Assembly: GCA_030062745.1 (NCBI GenBank)
Contig: CP099846.1
Span: forward strand, 20,948,621-21,012,620
Length of the DNA: 64,000 nt
Reading direction: 5' to 3'
Source: Capitulum mitella
Taxonomy: Eukaryota; Arthropoda; Thecostraca; Pollicipedomorpha; Pollicipedidae
A program made the position numbers and the translations under genes. Positions 52,650 through 64,000 of this stretch are shown here, piece by piece. The notes under the pieces are model-generated. The model did no database searches. It was not told the DNA's origin and saw nothing but the letters and a program-made list of their open reading frames with translations. Numbering within the stretch: position 1 is the stretch's first letter; the number at the start of each line of letters is the position of its first letter.

Positions 52650-55550
52650 TGCATTGTGCATTTTAAGATCCCATGTAGACTTTGTGCAATGATCTTATGC
52701 TGCATGATCCCAGAAATGCTACACGGGAACGTCCCTGAACTGTATAGCGGATGGCATATGTGCAGGAAAGAGGGCAAATGACATTGTAAATTCATTCGTT
52801 AATGTTAAGTCTCTTGATGAATCGCCATTTGGATGACCTATTTCCCCGAGCAATGAGGAAGCTGGTTCCCCTCCACTGATGGTGTTGCCACTTTCTTAGA
52901 ATCCAGTTTGTTTGAAGTTGTTGAGGAGGGGTGACTTGAGACAAAAAACATGGAAATGGAAACCTAAGGCTAGCAATAATGTAAAGTTAGTGCATCAGTT
53001 CATTATGACTTGCATACTCTGAAATCAACAACTTTCTCAGTTTGAGTGTAGCAGTTGCAAAAATAGTGTGGGTATCATTGCAGATGTATATTCTGTTCTG
53101 AAATTTCATATAGTGATTTTGATACTGAACAGATTAATTTGGCAGAAGTCAACATTTAGAAGTGAAAAATGGGGCATGAAACAGTGCAGTAGATATGGAT
53201 CACACCTTTATCTGGCTGTTATTTTCAACCTGAATTCAGCATTTCTGTCACACAGAGTAATAGTAAATGACTATGGTAGCATGAATTGTACACTTTCATC
53301 AGGCACAAAAAGTTGTTTTCTGAATCTCGAACTTTGAGGCTTTTGAAATTGGTTTGCTATGCAGAATCAGGAAAAGACTACTTTCTGAGGGCAGAAAATA
53401 AATGCTATGTAGTCAGTATCAGAGTCTGGACGTTTATTCTTGTTGTGAAAACATTTCCCTTTGTCACTAGCACTTGGAAACTGAAAGGAGGGGGGGGGGG
53501 AGACAAGTGGTCGCAGCTGTCCAAGATGATGTAGTTTGAAGAAAAGCTACATATTTGAATATCCTGAAAGGAAACAGAAACTGATGTCTGTAATAGTAGT
53601 AGCAGTGAGGCATATCACATGAAATTGCCTAGTTTTTGGAATATTTCATCCCTCACATCTAACCTTATAGTCAGCAGAGCTATTTGTAATGAGTAATAAA
53701 TTAGGTCACTAAGAAATAAATAGATTTTAACCCGCGCACGACCGTCGGTCCGTTACGATCATGCGCGACTGGGGGAGCTGTTGGCAGCCCCACCCCCTCT
53801 AACTCGCGAATTTTTGGTCGCGCAATAAAAATAAGCACACCGTTGGAAAGCTTGTGATGAGTAGAGCTCGAAACTGGTCTCATTTTTAGTTTTAGGTAAT
53901 ATGTAAGCAGTTTAACGCCCTAAATATGTTTTCTCATAGCCGACTGCGTGAGACCGAGAAATGGCCTGAATCTCAAGGGCTGTGACTAGTAACGCAGAAA
54001 TAAAGGCACCAGCGCACAAGAAAATGTCCGCGAATGCCGATACACATCTTATTTCTCAGATTTGTTAAATATATACGCCGAAACGTTGAGTTAAAGACAC
54101 GGCAATTCTCGCTCCGGCTGTTAGCGTGCGCCGCAGCCGTATGCAGCAACAAATGGACGAGAACTTATTTTATCGTTCCTTTATTTTTGCGAAAAAACCT
54201 ATCCATGTAAATTTTATTGATCTTACTGGTTCTTGTGATGGTTGTCCATGCTTAAATTGTGGGAAAATTCATTAGTTACCAATCTACACAGTTGGCGGAG
54301 CTTTATTCGCGAGAGCCTGTTTATTTCCAAAACATGGTATTTTTCAAACTTTTTGAGGTTCCTGGTATCACTTCCGTCTGTGCAAGCTAGTTCTGCCATT
54401 TTCTACCCATTCTGAGTAATTCATCGCCGATTTTGACGGTGGTACATTTTGGCTCACTACATTTGTTCGTGACCTGACCTCAGGTCAATGGCTGGAAGTC
54501 ATTGATACTTTGCCTGATGACGGTAACTAGATATCTGCTTCAATCCAAACTAAAAATGCTATAAAACATTCCGTCAGTTTCCCGAAAAAACGACGACCTG
54601 CCTTAAAAATGGGCTTGACATTAGGTCAGTTACCCGGAAAATTCCGAAAAATCTGAGATAGCAGATTTGTTGCATCTATGAGGATCAATCATCCCTGAAA
54701 GTATTATTAAGATATCTTGTTTTGCGAAAAAGTTACAGGGCGCTAAACTTTTTTGGACATAGGTCCGTTTGACCTGACCTAAGTCAGGCACCTGGCCTGA
54801 CCTGACCTGAGGTCAAAATTTTGACTCAAGATGTAAAAGTGATGAGGCAAAAGGTACACAAAGTTTCGTGGCTCTGTGTATGTTCGTTTTCTCGCAGTCC
54901 CAGAAAATCTCAGGGGGGCTGTCAACAGCCCCCCCCCCAGTCGGGGGCGGGTTAATAAATATTACTGTATTCCCATGGGGAAAGTAATGTATCGCATATT
55001 TTCTGTAAAGCTGGATAGGAATGTGATGCCCCTGATGCCACACTGGATCTGCCATTATGCCCAGCGCTACTGCCATTATGTCCCACGTGAATGCTGAAGA
55101 ACACTAATTGCATTGAAGAGGTAGAAACAGTTTTACAAATGATGATCTTCCTTCAGATAAGAAAGTATATTTGTATTTATGCTAACCGCAGTTTTGTTTC
55201 CAGATGTAAGTGCCCACATACGAAGTTGAGTCAGGCAGGTGTCTGTGGGACGAATCCTCCAGTAACTGCTGGCTACTTCGAAAAATGTCATTGTGTGAAA
55301 GACCTATGAAATGGAAAAAAAACGTGAACTGCCTTGTGCCATCAAATGATAAGTGAATAGTCCAGGGAAATGTTTTCGTCAAAGGTGGCATGCTGTTCTA
55401 CATGCGTTTCATTTCCTGGTGCTTGGTACAAATCTATGCGGGATTCCACTGTGTGTGATTTCTTTGATTACGTCCGTTTTTCTCTGAATCCTGGATAACA
55501 TTTAAGGCCTTTTGGCTAAGTAATCTCCAGGGTCCACTACCTCGTTATTT
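52650..55550 (+). other. possible intron region, repeats and hormone-receptor-like half-sites
   Basis: A G-run lies at 53489-53499. A decayed poly-C core (GGGGGGCTGTCAACAGCCCC) lies at about 54913-54932. A cluster of TGACCT/AGGTCA words lies at 54465-54500 and 54765-54835. No middle exon is convincing. Confidence 0.35.
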
Positions 55551-55555
55551 ACAGC

Positions 55556-55675
55556 ACGAAAAGCTGTGGTGTCCTGGTGGGCAGCCGGCGAACTATCGAG
55601 CGGGCAGTGACGTTCAACACAGCTGACCCGGCAGGCGCGAAGCAGCTTGTCGCACAATTAGGCGCTGGACTTTGA
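55556..55675 (+). CDS. possible terminal coding exon, unrecognised protein
   Basis: The acceptor TTATTTACAG is followed by a 39-residue open frame that begins TKSCGVLVGSRRTIERAV and ends LVAQLGAGL before TGA (55673-55675). It needs a preceding exon ending in phase 2, so it cannot join directly to the 52625-52643 exon. AATAAA at 56032 supports a plus-strand 3' end. The family is not recognised. Confidence 0.35.
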   Translation, partial: TKSCGVLVGSRRTIERAVTFNTADPAGAKQLVAQLGAGL

Positions 55676-56031
55676 AAGTTGACATTCAGGATTTATAACA
55701 AGCGGTATTCGTGATTTATGAGGTAGAATTCCGATCGTGTGGTCTTCACGTGGTCATGTCGAGCGTCGCAGGAGGTGCAAGCACTTCCATTTCTTCTGCC
55801 CACAGCACTGGATGACATTTTCTTTGAGAAGCCTGCAATGGAAGTGGCCCTTCCAGACGTACTTCGTAATGGTCGTTCGTGTAGGGCCATATTTGGTTGC
55901 TTCTGGCTTGGCATCAGCGACTGTAGAACTGTCCATTGTGTCGTGACGACGCGGAAACTGTTCATCGTGCATGGTGCTGATTTAGTCATTTATGTAATGT
56001 TAATGAAGCTATGAAGTCGTGCTGTATGACC

Positions 56032-56037
56032 AATAAA
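56032..56037 (+). terminator. polyadenylation signal AATAAA
   Basis: AATAAA lies about 355 bases after the candidate stop codon at 55675, in a sensible position for the plus-strand transcript. Confidence 0.4.
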
Positions 56038-56514
56038 ACGCAAAGGAAAATATGTGCGAGCTGCTTGAGTGGATGATGAGGGAAGCGGACGGTCCTACAG
56101 AAGGATTAAAATAAAGATAAGGAGTTTGCCAGCACCCCGCCCTGGCCAGCCGGTCTGGTGCCAACAGCGAGCCGTAAAGCATTAGAAGCTGGTTGTAGCC
56201 ATCTCCAATTCAATCGTGAACTTCGTCATTCAGTTAAGAAAACATACGATCAGGGGTGGAAAAAGTTATTTGGTGGTCGCCGACCAAATGTGGGAACTGC
56301 CAAGTGGTCACCCTGACCAAAAGTCAATACAATACACCACAACTGACTGTTTACAATTAACCATGAGTGCCAACATGGCATATACAGACATCTGAATATC
56401 TAGAGATCATGCTATCCCAACTGTGTACCTGCAAATGTAAATTTCAAATGTGCATCCAAAGTTTTAGTTGCACTGGCCATATGCTCTTTGAATGATGGGT
56501 ATATGGTTAAGATG

Positions 56515-56940
56515 CCTTGTTAAAATCGGGTGGTAAGAAAATAAATGGGGTGCCACATAAACTCATGGTTGATGCACACTTAAGCCCAAATCATCATCAC
56601 TGACAAGCATCCTGCTTTTCCAAAACCCTTATGACTGTTTGTCTAGGTTTGGCATAAGCTTCATTCAGATTTCAGGGTGAATGCACACCAATTCCAGCAC
56701 AAACATGTTGGTGTTGATAGGTTTCATGATATGCATAATGAATGGAGTCTGGTAACATATGGAGGTACAAAATACAAGGGATGCCACATAATGTTATGGC
56801 TGAGTTGCACTTAGCCCAAATCATCATGACTGACAGACATTCCACTTTTTTGACAAACCAGTGACTGAGTTTCAGTTTGGCATCAGCTTCATTCAAATTT
56901 CAAGGTGAATGTAAATAAATTTCAATACTGATGTGCTTCA
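56515..56940. repeat. diverged ~237-bp tandem duplication
   Basis: GCCACATAAACTCATGG (56551 on) matches GCCACATAATGTTATGG (56788 on), and AGCCCAAATCATCAT, GGCAT.AGCTTCATTCA and AAGGTGAATG follow in both. The region is almost CpG-free. Confidence 0.75.
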
Positions 56941-56944
56941 GTTT

Positions 56945-57870
56945 AAGTAAGACTGTGCTTAATTTTCAACATACAAAGGTATGTGCCAGAATTTGATTCA
57001 TGTGATGTTCTGTGACAGGCACAAATGTACAACAATGTACCTAAACAACATCAGAGGGATTGTGGTGGAATTCTGGCAGTATTGTGCTAGAATTTCCCCA
57101 CATGACATAACACTGAACAGTGTGATGAAATTATGAAACATTTGTGCAGATACCAAACCTTAGATGATGCCATCTCACAATCTCATTTGTCAGTTAGAGA
57201 AGGGGCACCTACCAAATGATTACTCCTCCATCCCTATAAGACCAGTCTGCAGAACATCGCAGATCTCAACAGATGTCACTGGGGCAGGGTTAGGGCAAAA
57301 TATGAAATCTGGGGTAGCTTTTTGAAATTTTGAGACAAATTCTTGTATCAGGGCAGCTCACACTACCAGTGGCATAAATCTGACAGAAATTGTGTTTTGA
57401 TGGGTAGGTTAGGTTACCAGAGGCATGACCCTTCCCCAAATGGATCAGCATCTGCCCCATTCAGGGCAGGATTCCACATGGGTGTAGCCACAATTCAGAA
57501 ATTGAGGGGATCAAGCTGACTGCAGTCCACCAAGAACAGGTATGGCAAGGGTAAAAATCACTTCTTTGGGCACTGTATGAAAAACTATGGTTGAAACCAT
57601 TATTTATTTATTAAATTCTGAAGCTCAAGAAATTGTCTCTTGTGGAAAATCACGATTTTACACCTTAAATATGGGGGTAAATTACCACTTCTGGAAATCT
57701 GTGGGAGACATGCCCCTGCAACCCATGAGAGACTGTGCCCGTGGGATTCAGGCTGCCTGTAAAATTATGTTGGCATCCTTACCATGGTTTGCATACTGGT
57801 GCACATGAGTTCTCATTAAGTGTGCCCTACGTTGCAGACAGGCTATAACGAATTAGGAGACCTTTATCCC
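56945..57870. other. CpG-poor intergenic or intronic sequence
   Basis: Two CpG were seen in about 1.4 kb from 56.23 to 57.64 kb. There is no convincing exon. Confidence 0.4.
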
Positions 57871-57880
57871 CTGAACTTAC

Positions 57881-58116
57881 CGTTCACCCTGCTGACCCAG
57901 CTAGCCCATCCCCCTTCAGGACAGAAGGGGCCTTGCACCTTTATTTTCACAGGTTTTCCCGGGTGTTTCAGCTTGATGAGCCTCGGTAGACTCTGCTTGC
58001 TACCATCATACGAGCAGTTGGCATGCCCACACTGAAATTTCGGTCGAATTCTTTTCGGTTGGCCGCCCTTCCATTCTCCATCACAATCTCCCCACGACAC
58101 TTCGTCACCAAAAAAG
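57881..58116 (-). CDS. thrombospondin type 1-like exon (orphan)
   Basis: A 78-residue frame between acceptor GATCAGTCAG and donor GTAAGT (in phase 2, out phase 1) reads VSWGDCDGEWKGGQPKRIRP, KFQCGHANCSYDG and later FCPEGGWASWV. The spacing W..C...W..G...R.R.....C....C and a second GGWASW start fit two abutting TSP1 repeats of a secreted or surface protein. No flanking exon of the same gene was recognised, so it may be part of a large gene with long introns or a stranded exon. Confidence 0.45.
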
Positions 58117-58119
58117 CTG

Positions 58120-60860
58120 ACTGATCAATACGTATGCACACTGATTTTGCTGGGTTTCTATGGCTTGGGCTTCGCTAGTTAAGTATAGGTACGTCTGAAA
58201 ACTTTTAACTTTGAACCGCCGCGTCTTTTTCGAGCTTGTCGTCCTCAACTGTCAACAACTTCACCGCAGGGTACTCTTCCCCAGTATCATGAACACTTCT
58301 ACTATATCTGGTGCGTTGATTCTCCTAGGTGACCATTTCGTCGGCGCTTTCAACCAGCCGGTCGGCGCTCTCGTGGCCATAGACTTAATACGGCGGGCGA
58401 CCACTGTACCGACGATCTCTGCCGATATTGTGACCAATGGTCACCTGGTATATTTCGCTTTAGACTAATAGAAATGGTGTTACCTACTGGAAATGGCAGC
58501 GCGGTACGTTTTCACATCGCGTAGGGGTACCTTTTGACGACCCAGAAAATATAAGCTGTTTTTACAGTGTTCTCAGTCGACTGATGTTATTGGCATATTT
58601 CAGTATCGACAAATGGTGAAGATCATGACTCGATTGTTTTCCAAACGTTAGAAAATTGAGGGAAATTCTTCTTTCATCGCATGTCGATTTCCCTATTTTG
58701 GTCACCCTAATGCAGGCAAACGTAGGGCTACTGGTCACCGATAATATCTGCCAGGTCGGCGTATTTTTTCACCACTGCATACGATTATTATACAACGTTT
58801 TGTATTGTACATACAGCAAAACGGTTCAAGAATCGCACAAGTGGGCATGACCCCGCACACAAGCACAACAGCCAGGGACGATGTGGACCAGTTGTGATAT
58901 GGCCATGACGACGTGATTTATCGATCGGCAGGTGTACCACCTACGCACCTCTTCATTTGTTGCTGATAGATGAACAAGCATTTTTTGCTCACAAACTGCA
59001 CGTTTATCCCGTTCCCACCGGGCCCGTCGCTCCGGTCGGGACGAGGGGAATGAGCCGGGGCAGCTCTTGCCAGATTGTCAAACGCTGCTCCGCCGATGGC
59101 GTTGCGGGGCGGGGAGAGGGGGCAACTCTGGTGATAACGCTGGGATCAGCTCCAACGGGTTGCAGATGTCGCTAAGGCGAGGGTGCTCCAGATCCGAAGA
59201 TGACTGATGACTGCTTCAGCATGTGTATCTGAAAGAGGGGCACAGTCGGGGTTTTCTTAAGGGGAGAGCGGAGCTCATTGTGATTTGAAATCATACGAAA
59301 AATGACTCCTGGGAAGACAATGTGCGATGGTTTTCACAAAAAGTGGGGCGTAAGGGGAGAGCCCCCTTGGCTGTGCCTGTGATCTAAAAGACATATTTAA
59401 GTAAAGCATCCAAATTAAATAACAATGGACTGTAAAAAACAAGGCATCATCTTGCAATGTTTGTCATGACGCCATCACCTTACAATGGCCTTCCTGCGTA
59501 AGTATCAGACTGCTAATTGCTTTAACAAGGCTGAATCTGATGTTAAAGTGGTAAAAATGAAATATTACCAAACACTGCGCAACCGTGGATCTGAAGACAT
59601 GACAAGATTGTATGGACCATGCCAGCTGGCTGTTTTAATTAATTCGTGGTATTCTGTGACTGTGCGTTGTCAACCTGTACATTCCACACGTGCGTCACAA
59701 ATTTGATGATTCCACTTGTACAGTAGTCAAGGTAAGTCCAGGTGTGATGGGCACTTAAATATAGCTGCCTCATGTAATATGCAGTCAGAAAGTCATGAAG
59801 AAAACCACTGACACCATGGTGTCGAAAGGAGAAAAAGCTTCAATGCATGACCTCCCTCAACTGGAAAAACATCACAACTTTTTCAGTGTGCAATGAATTG
59901 TGTTCAGTGCTAATGGCAAACAGACAAGTTCACAACCAAGATGAGTTCTTTCCAGCATGATTTTGGCTAAATATTCAATCATATTCATAATGAATTCTGG
60001 ATAAACAGTAAATGATAGTGTGCATTCTGGATAAACATTAAATGGTAGTCTGTGTCAACAGCAATTTCTCTGTCAACTTGAAAACACAGACTAAATGAAA
60101 TACAACATTATCCGTGGAAGATCGCTCAGTAGCAGCAGAAGAATTATTGTTCCTTGCCAGAAAAACGAAAATGACTACCTTCCTTGACCTAGCATGACCC
60201 TGACCCGACGAAGAGGAGAAAGTGCAGGTTACGTTATCATCAGATATCATTTCAGTTCTATACTTGATGCAGTTGAGAAACCTAGCGAGAAATTATTGCT
60301 CTTTGTCAGGAAGAGTAATGCAACCTTATCTGACCTGAGCTAGACTGACCGTGACTGGATGAAAAGCAAGTAGTGGTAAACTGATTAGCAGAACGTGTCA
60401 CTTCAGTCCTTTTTGTCACGTGGATCAAAACGGATGCGAGTAGGCATCGATCTGTGGCACGTAAATGAAGAGCAGTATTTCACCTGACCTAGGTTGGTCT
60501 TGACCCGACATTTTTTGAAATTTCGGCATGCTTCTGATGCAGAATATCATAACCTTTCATTTGATACCCATTTGAAGGCTCTAAGATCAGTATTGCCAGT
60601 GATATGATGTACAGACCGATGCCAGTTTTTCCGACGTCGTGTTTTGCGTTTTACGCGACATGTGACGTATCAGTCACGTGACCAGGACTTACATCTTATT
60701 TTCTGAATCGCAAGAGTCAGGGCTATCGATTGGTGCTAGACGGGTTCAGATCCAACAGAACTAGATCCTGACATAGCAGGGGTGCCACTTTTTTATACGC
60801 CCCCAGACAGTCGCGGGTACAAAAACACGCCAGGTAGTGCCGGGTTAAGACTCTGGTAAC
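58120..60860. other. intergenic or intronic sequence, no confident feature
   Basis: CpG content is normal. A 33-base direct repeat with ATTCTGGATAAACA lies at 59994 and 60025. TGACCT-type words recur at 60.18-60.5 kb. A possible minus exon at 59078-59210 was considered and rejected. Confidence 0.4.
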
Positions 60861-60871
60861 ACGCCTTCGTT

Positions 60872-61110
60872 TTAGCAGCATGTGTCAGCATCATCCGGGT
60901 CAGTTTTATGAACCTCAGGCATAACGAAACCTCTGTCTGCTACGGCACACCGAATAAGCGAGCTGTTGCCGTCTGAAGTCACGAGTTTTGCCAGCACTTC
61001 CCTCGTTTCTTCCGTGAAGAATGCTTCTGTCTTTGACTGGCTGTTCCTTGTTTTCGCTGTCTTGGAACTTGGTCCGTCTGTGTCTATATCACCGGTCAAA
61101 ACTTGCAAGA
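60872..61110 (-). pseudogene. hAT transposase fragment, N-terminal region
   Basis: The frame DTDGPSSKTAKTRNSQSKTE, AFFTEETREVLAKLVTSDG and LIRCAVADRGFVMPE resembles the segment between the BED finger and the catalytic domain in hAT transposases. It ends at a stop. The same segment lies in plus orientation at 61187 on, so the two copies are head to head. Confidence 0.6.
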
Positions 61111-61186
61111 TAATTGTCAAATGCAAAAACACTTCTACGGAACTCCGGTGTCATTTGTAGAGCAAACATAAGGTTCAGATCTGTGA

Positions 61187-62200
61187 TACAGACACAGACG
61201 GGCCAAGTTCCGAGAAAGCCAAGACAAGCCGCAGCCAACCAAAGATAGAAACATTGTTAAGGAAAGAAACGTGAGGGGAAATGCTGGCAAAACTCTTGGC
61301 TTTATTCGGCCTTGGTTCAGTGTTGGAAAAATGTCGTTTTCTGGTGTCAAGGAGCACGGAAAAATTTATACTCCAAGACAAATTTTGTACTCCAAAATAG
61401 TCATTCGCCCCCCCCCCCCCCCAAAAAAAAAGCGGGTATTCCACTCAACCAGAGTGAATTTGCCAGGCGTCCCCCTCCCTCGGTTGATGGTTTACCATCT
61501 ATACTCGGCCGCTGAAGTACGCTCCGAATCCACGGTCAGCCGCCTCCCCCCCCCCTGCCCCCGGTCAGCGACTCCACTGTACCACGTACAGCGTACTATA
61601 CCATGTGGACCATGTAATATACTACGTACTATACCACGTAGACCCAGGAAATTGGTTTGCCCCCCCCCCCCCTTCCCCTCAAACGGAGCCGCTGGATCCG
61701 CCTCTGCTGGCCACACATGCTTGCAAAGCACCTAGTTAGTCCATGTTTCTCACATAAACGCATGACGTTTTATACTCCAAAAAAGGAGACTTTGTACTCA
61801 GACACCAAGAAGAAAAACCAGGTTTCCAGCAGTGCTTTGGTTCCAACGTTGTAACAAACAGCTGCTTTATTCGGTCTGCTGCAACAGACCGAGGTTTCGT
61901 TATGCCTGAGAAGCATGAAACTGACCCAGCTTGTGCTGAAATATGATGCTAAAGTGAAGGAAGACACTACCAAGGAGTTGAAAGAAAAGCTGAGGACCGG
62001 CAAGCGGTTTTCCTTATCCGTTCATGAGTACACCAATCATAGGAACAGACGACATATGAACATTCACGCTCACGGACAAAACCAAGAGTGGAACTTGGGT
62101 ATGGTAAGAATCGTGGGTAGCATGGATGCCAAAACAGCTGTGGGAGTCGTGAAGGATTCTGTTGGAGTAATGTACGGCCCGTTCTGCGCGGTCTTTAGCT
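61187..62200 (+). pseudogene. hAT transposase remnant interrupted by a poly-C element
   Basis: 61187-61307 repeats the DTDGPSS..AKTSRSQPKIETLL segment with a premature TGA. After an insertion (about 61320-61855) the match resumes as TDRGFVMPEKHETDP in a shifted frame. It then continues as ELKEKLRTGKRFSLSVHEYT, NHRNRRHMNIHAH and WNLGMVRIVGSMDAKTAV, typical of the hAT catalytic core. The expected Asp before E-Y/W-T is His here, and frameshifts are present, so the copy is inactive. Confidence 0.65.
61320..61855. mobile_element. poly-C-bearing element inserted in the hAT remnant
   Basis: It carries three C-runs (about 61410, 61548, 61661) and paired TTTATACTCC...TTTGTACTC phrases near both ends. 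It splits the hAT remnant between its ...LAKLLALF and ...RSAATDRG parts, so it entered later. Confidence 0.5.
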
Positions 62201-63340
62201 GAGAAGTGAGTTATCACCTTCCTGTTCCGTTGGCGACTCTAGGTCAAGTGCTGATGGCGCGAGTCACAGCGGCGACCTCCAGGCAGCCAAACCTAACATC
62301 TGCGCACAACAGACAAACGGAACACAGCGCGCGCGCGAAAACGTGGTGCCGTCGCGAACTCAGAAACACAACAGAATCTCGATCGATTTGCGGCAATGTA
62401 AAAGTTGCTCAAAATTTGTCGTGCCACACCATTTTGGAAAGCTTTAACAAAGGGCAATGGGAAAACCCGGCCATCGTTGTACTGGGGCAATTTATTGCAT
62501 TTCAGACCACCCCAATCGGGTATGTACGTAAGTCTTCATAAAGCCCAGGATGTAAACGCGTACCTTAGAGAAGGCAGGCATCAGGAAAAGGAGTAATAGG
62601 TTTCAAGTAAAAACATAAATGTTGCCTTTCTTCAGTAACGACAGTCGGGGCGCCATATGACCAGAAAGTCGTTGCGTTCTATGCCCCCAATCATTCAGTT
62701 AATCAAGCAGTCATTTAGTGACAGGATTTTTGAAGTCCTAAAAGTACCTGCAGAGAGTAACTGATTTATTTTACGATAATTTTGGCAACTGGCCAATGGT
62801 TGCGTTTGCCCCATGGACAAGAACCTCTCTCCCGGAGCATGTAAAGTTGCGAACCTAAACGCGTTTATGCTTGGACGGCAAAGCACATTGAATATCACCA
62901 GTAGTAGTGCAGCACATTAACGGTTACAGTAGGTGGTAAATAGAAGTCCATCTGCAGAGGCACAAAACCGCCCGTGACACAGTCTACTAGAAGCGGAAGA
63001 TGCATCACGTGCAGTTATAGGTGCAGTTGAGATACTTCAGTGGTTAATTTGCACCATTGACTTCAGTTTTTGACTCGTTCCCGAGAGTATTTCAAGCGGA
63101 GCCAGTTTGACGACTTAGAAGCACACATTATGCCAATATGTCACGCTTTGGCAGTGTCAGAAGTGCCAACAACCCAACAACCCAGTGAACAAGCCGACGC
63201 CCCAGAAAACGTGTCATTCGTGGCTTTTGGCATTTTTACGCATGAATAAGGTTTCTAACCCGGTTTTGCTTCTTCCCAAAATACAATCAAATGAATTATA
63301 TTTGCTGTTGGCCATTATGATGATTTTGGTAATCTTTTCT
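62201..63340. other. sequence near the right edge, nothing recognised
   Basis: A GCGCGCGCG run lies at 62327-62335. Several open frames occur but none resembles a family. Confidence 0.4.
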
Positions 63341-63374
63341 TTTTCAGGCCTTTTCTGCGTGTCGTCTTTTCATC

Positions 63375-63398
63375 ATGACTGCAAAGGTTCCGTCTAGG
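63375..63398 (+). CDS. possible first coding exon at right edge, MTAKVPSR
   Basis: A pyrimidine-rich stretch (TCTTTTCTTTTTC) and a short leader precede ATG at 63375. Eight codons lead to AGG|GTGCGT in phase 0. Candidate continuations are 63560-63620 (IDQHFHYLDIQAIEKQTTSR) and 63919-63973 (GRHSLRVDNVKLTAIWP), and their phases agree. No family is recognised and the third piece overlaps a competing minus-strand exon. Confidence 0.22.
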
Positions 63399-63559
63399 GT
63401 GCGTATTTTCCGTTCCATTGATTTTGGCGTGGACGAAAGTTGTTGGTTTCTCATCGTATTTTGGTATTTGTACACCATCATGTTTTGAGCTCTGACTCTT
63501 GACTTTCTTGTGCTTGCTTGAACCTTGTATAGCCGTTATAGATTATGTAACTGTTACAG

Positions 63560-63620
63560 ATTGACCAGCATTTCCACTATCTGGACATTCAAGCCATCGA
63601 AAGCAAACAACCAGCAGAGG
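63560..63620 (+). CDS. possible second exon of the right-edge plus-strand gene
   Basis: The acceptor CTGTTACAG and donor GTATAT bound an open 61-base stretch encoding IDQHFHYLDIQAIEKQTTSR. It enters in phase 0 and leaves in phase 1. The protein is unrecognised. Confidence 0.25.
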
Positions 63621-63778
63621 TATATCATGCTTCGGGATCTGAGTGATATGTGGTTTCTGTTGTAGATTTATCACTAACGTAATTTAAGTTTTGGTCTTGG
63701 CCATTGGCAGACGTGTCTTGAACATTCTTCCAAGTCAGGAAGATTTATGATATTCAGCTTTTGAAGCAGCAGTGTTGT

Positions 63779-63845
63779 AAAATCAATATATTTACAAGGT
63801 CAGTCAGATGTTTGCTTTAAAATCAATATGTTTACAAGGTCAAAA
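63779..63845. repeat. tandem pair of a ~42-bp unit
   Basis: AAAATCAATATATTTACAAG and AAAATCAATATGTTTACAAG begin about 42 bases apart, each followed by GTCA. Confidence 0.7.
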
Positions 63846-63854
63846 ACATCCGTT

Positions 63855-63969
63855 TTACCGTTTCATATTGACAGTGAACAAAAAGTCTTTGGGACCATTG
63901 AAACATTCTGGGCTGTAGTCGGCCGCCATTCCCTCAGAGTCGATAACGTCAAACTCACAGCTATCTGGC
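63855..63969 (-). CDS. possible terminal exon of a minus-strand gene from beyond the right edge
   Basis: The acceptor ATTACCTAG is followed by 37 codons, PDSCEFDVIDSEGMAADYSP then ECFNGPKDFLFTVNMKR, and a TAA at 63855-63857. The composition looks protein-like, but no family is recognised and the upstream exons are outside the window. Confidence 0.25.
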
Positions 63970-64000
63970 CTAGGTAATCGTGTTCGTGTAATTTTTATAG

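Noticed and set aside
55739..56014. 91-residue plus-strand frame after the candidate terminal exon
   Set aside because: It has no family similarity and lies between the candidate stop and AATAAA, so 3' untranslated sequence is more likely.
59078..59210. possible minus-strand terminal exon HQSSSDLEHPRLSDIC...
   Set aside because: An acceptor and 43 open codons exist, but there is no family resemblance, no polyadenylation signal nearby and no partner exon.

Overview
The window is eukaryotic nuclear DNA from an animal. Two genes with introns carry conserved metazoan exons, and most of the remaining sequence is degenerate satellite, inverted-repeat elements and AT microsatellite. A short TTAGG-type tract near 45.85 kb and the general repeat style suggest a protostome, probably an arthropod; the species cannot be named from the sequence.

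Layout. Positions 1-8 kb form a gene-free satellite domain: an exact 60-bp minisatellite, a degenerate 39-bp minisatellite, several old GC-rich satellites and a tandem ~145-bp repeat. From 14.26 to 9.44 kb on the minus strand lies one long uninterrupted reading frame for a 1608-residue multi-zinc-finger protein. It has three copies of a compound finger module and a C-terminal PCNA-binding (PIP-box) motif. From 28.3 to about 18.0 kb on the minus strand is a nine-exon PHF7/G2E3-type gene (extended PHD, RING-like, PHD-like). From 43.85 to 33.3 kb on the minus strand is a five-exon PSME3IP1 (FAM192A/NIP30/PIP30) orthologue. The acceptor of its last exon sits at the end of a five-copy 65-bp tandem repeat, so a splice acceptor is present five times.

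The right third (about 46-64 kb) holds weakly supported plus-strand exons (47.2 kb, 52.6 kb, and 55.6 kb with a polyadenylation signal at 56.03 kb), one thrombospondin-type-1-like exon on the minus strand at 57.9-58.1 kb, decayed hAT transposase pieces at 60.9-62.2 kb, and conflicting exon candidates at the right edge. It also holds two large fold-back elements side by side (47.7-50.95 kb), a 174-bp MITE and a ~390-bp palindrome at 41.2-41.6 kb.

CpG content is strikingly patchy. Several 0.8-2.8 kb blocks have almost no CpG, and they surround the 5' ends of the two recognised genes. Comparison of the two fold-back copies shows CpG in one where the other has TpG or CpA. This suggests regional germline methylation.

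The recognised genes are independent: a proteasome-activator (PA28-gamma) partner, a PHD/RING chromatin or ubiquitin-ligase-type protein, and a nuclear zinc-finger protein with a possible replication-clamp link. Nothing shows that they work together. Exons were called by eye from splice consensus, phase agreement and remembered family similarity. Some reading frames in GC-rich DNA begin with GTG rather than ATG, and starts were chosen with that in mind.
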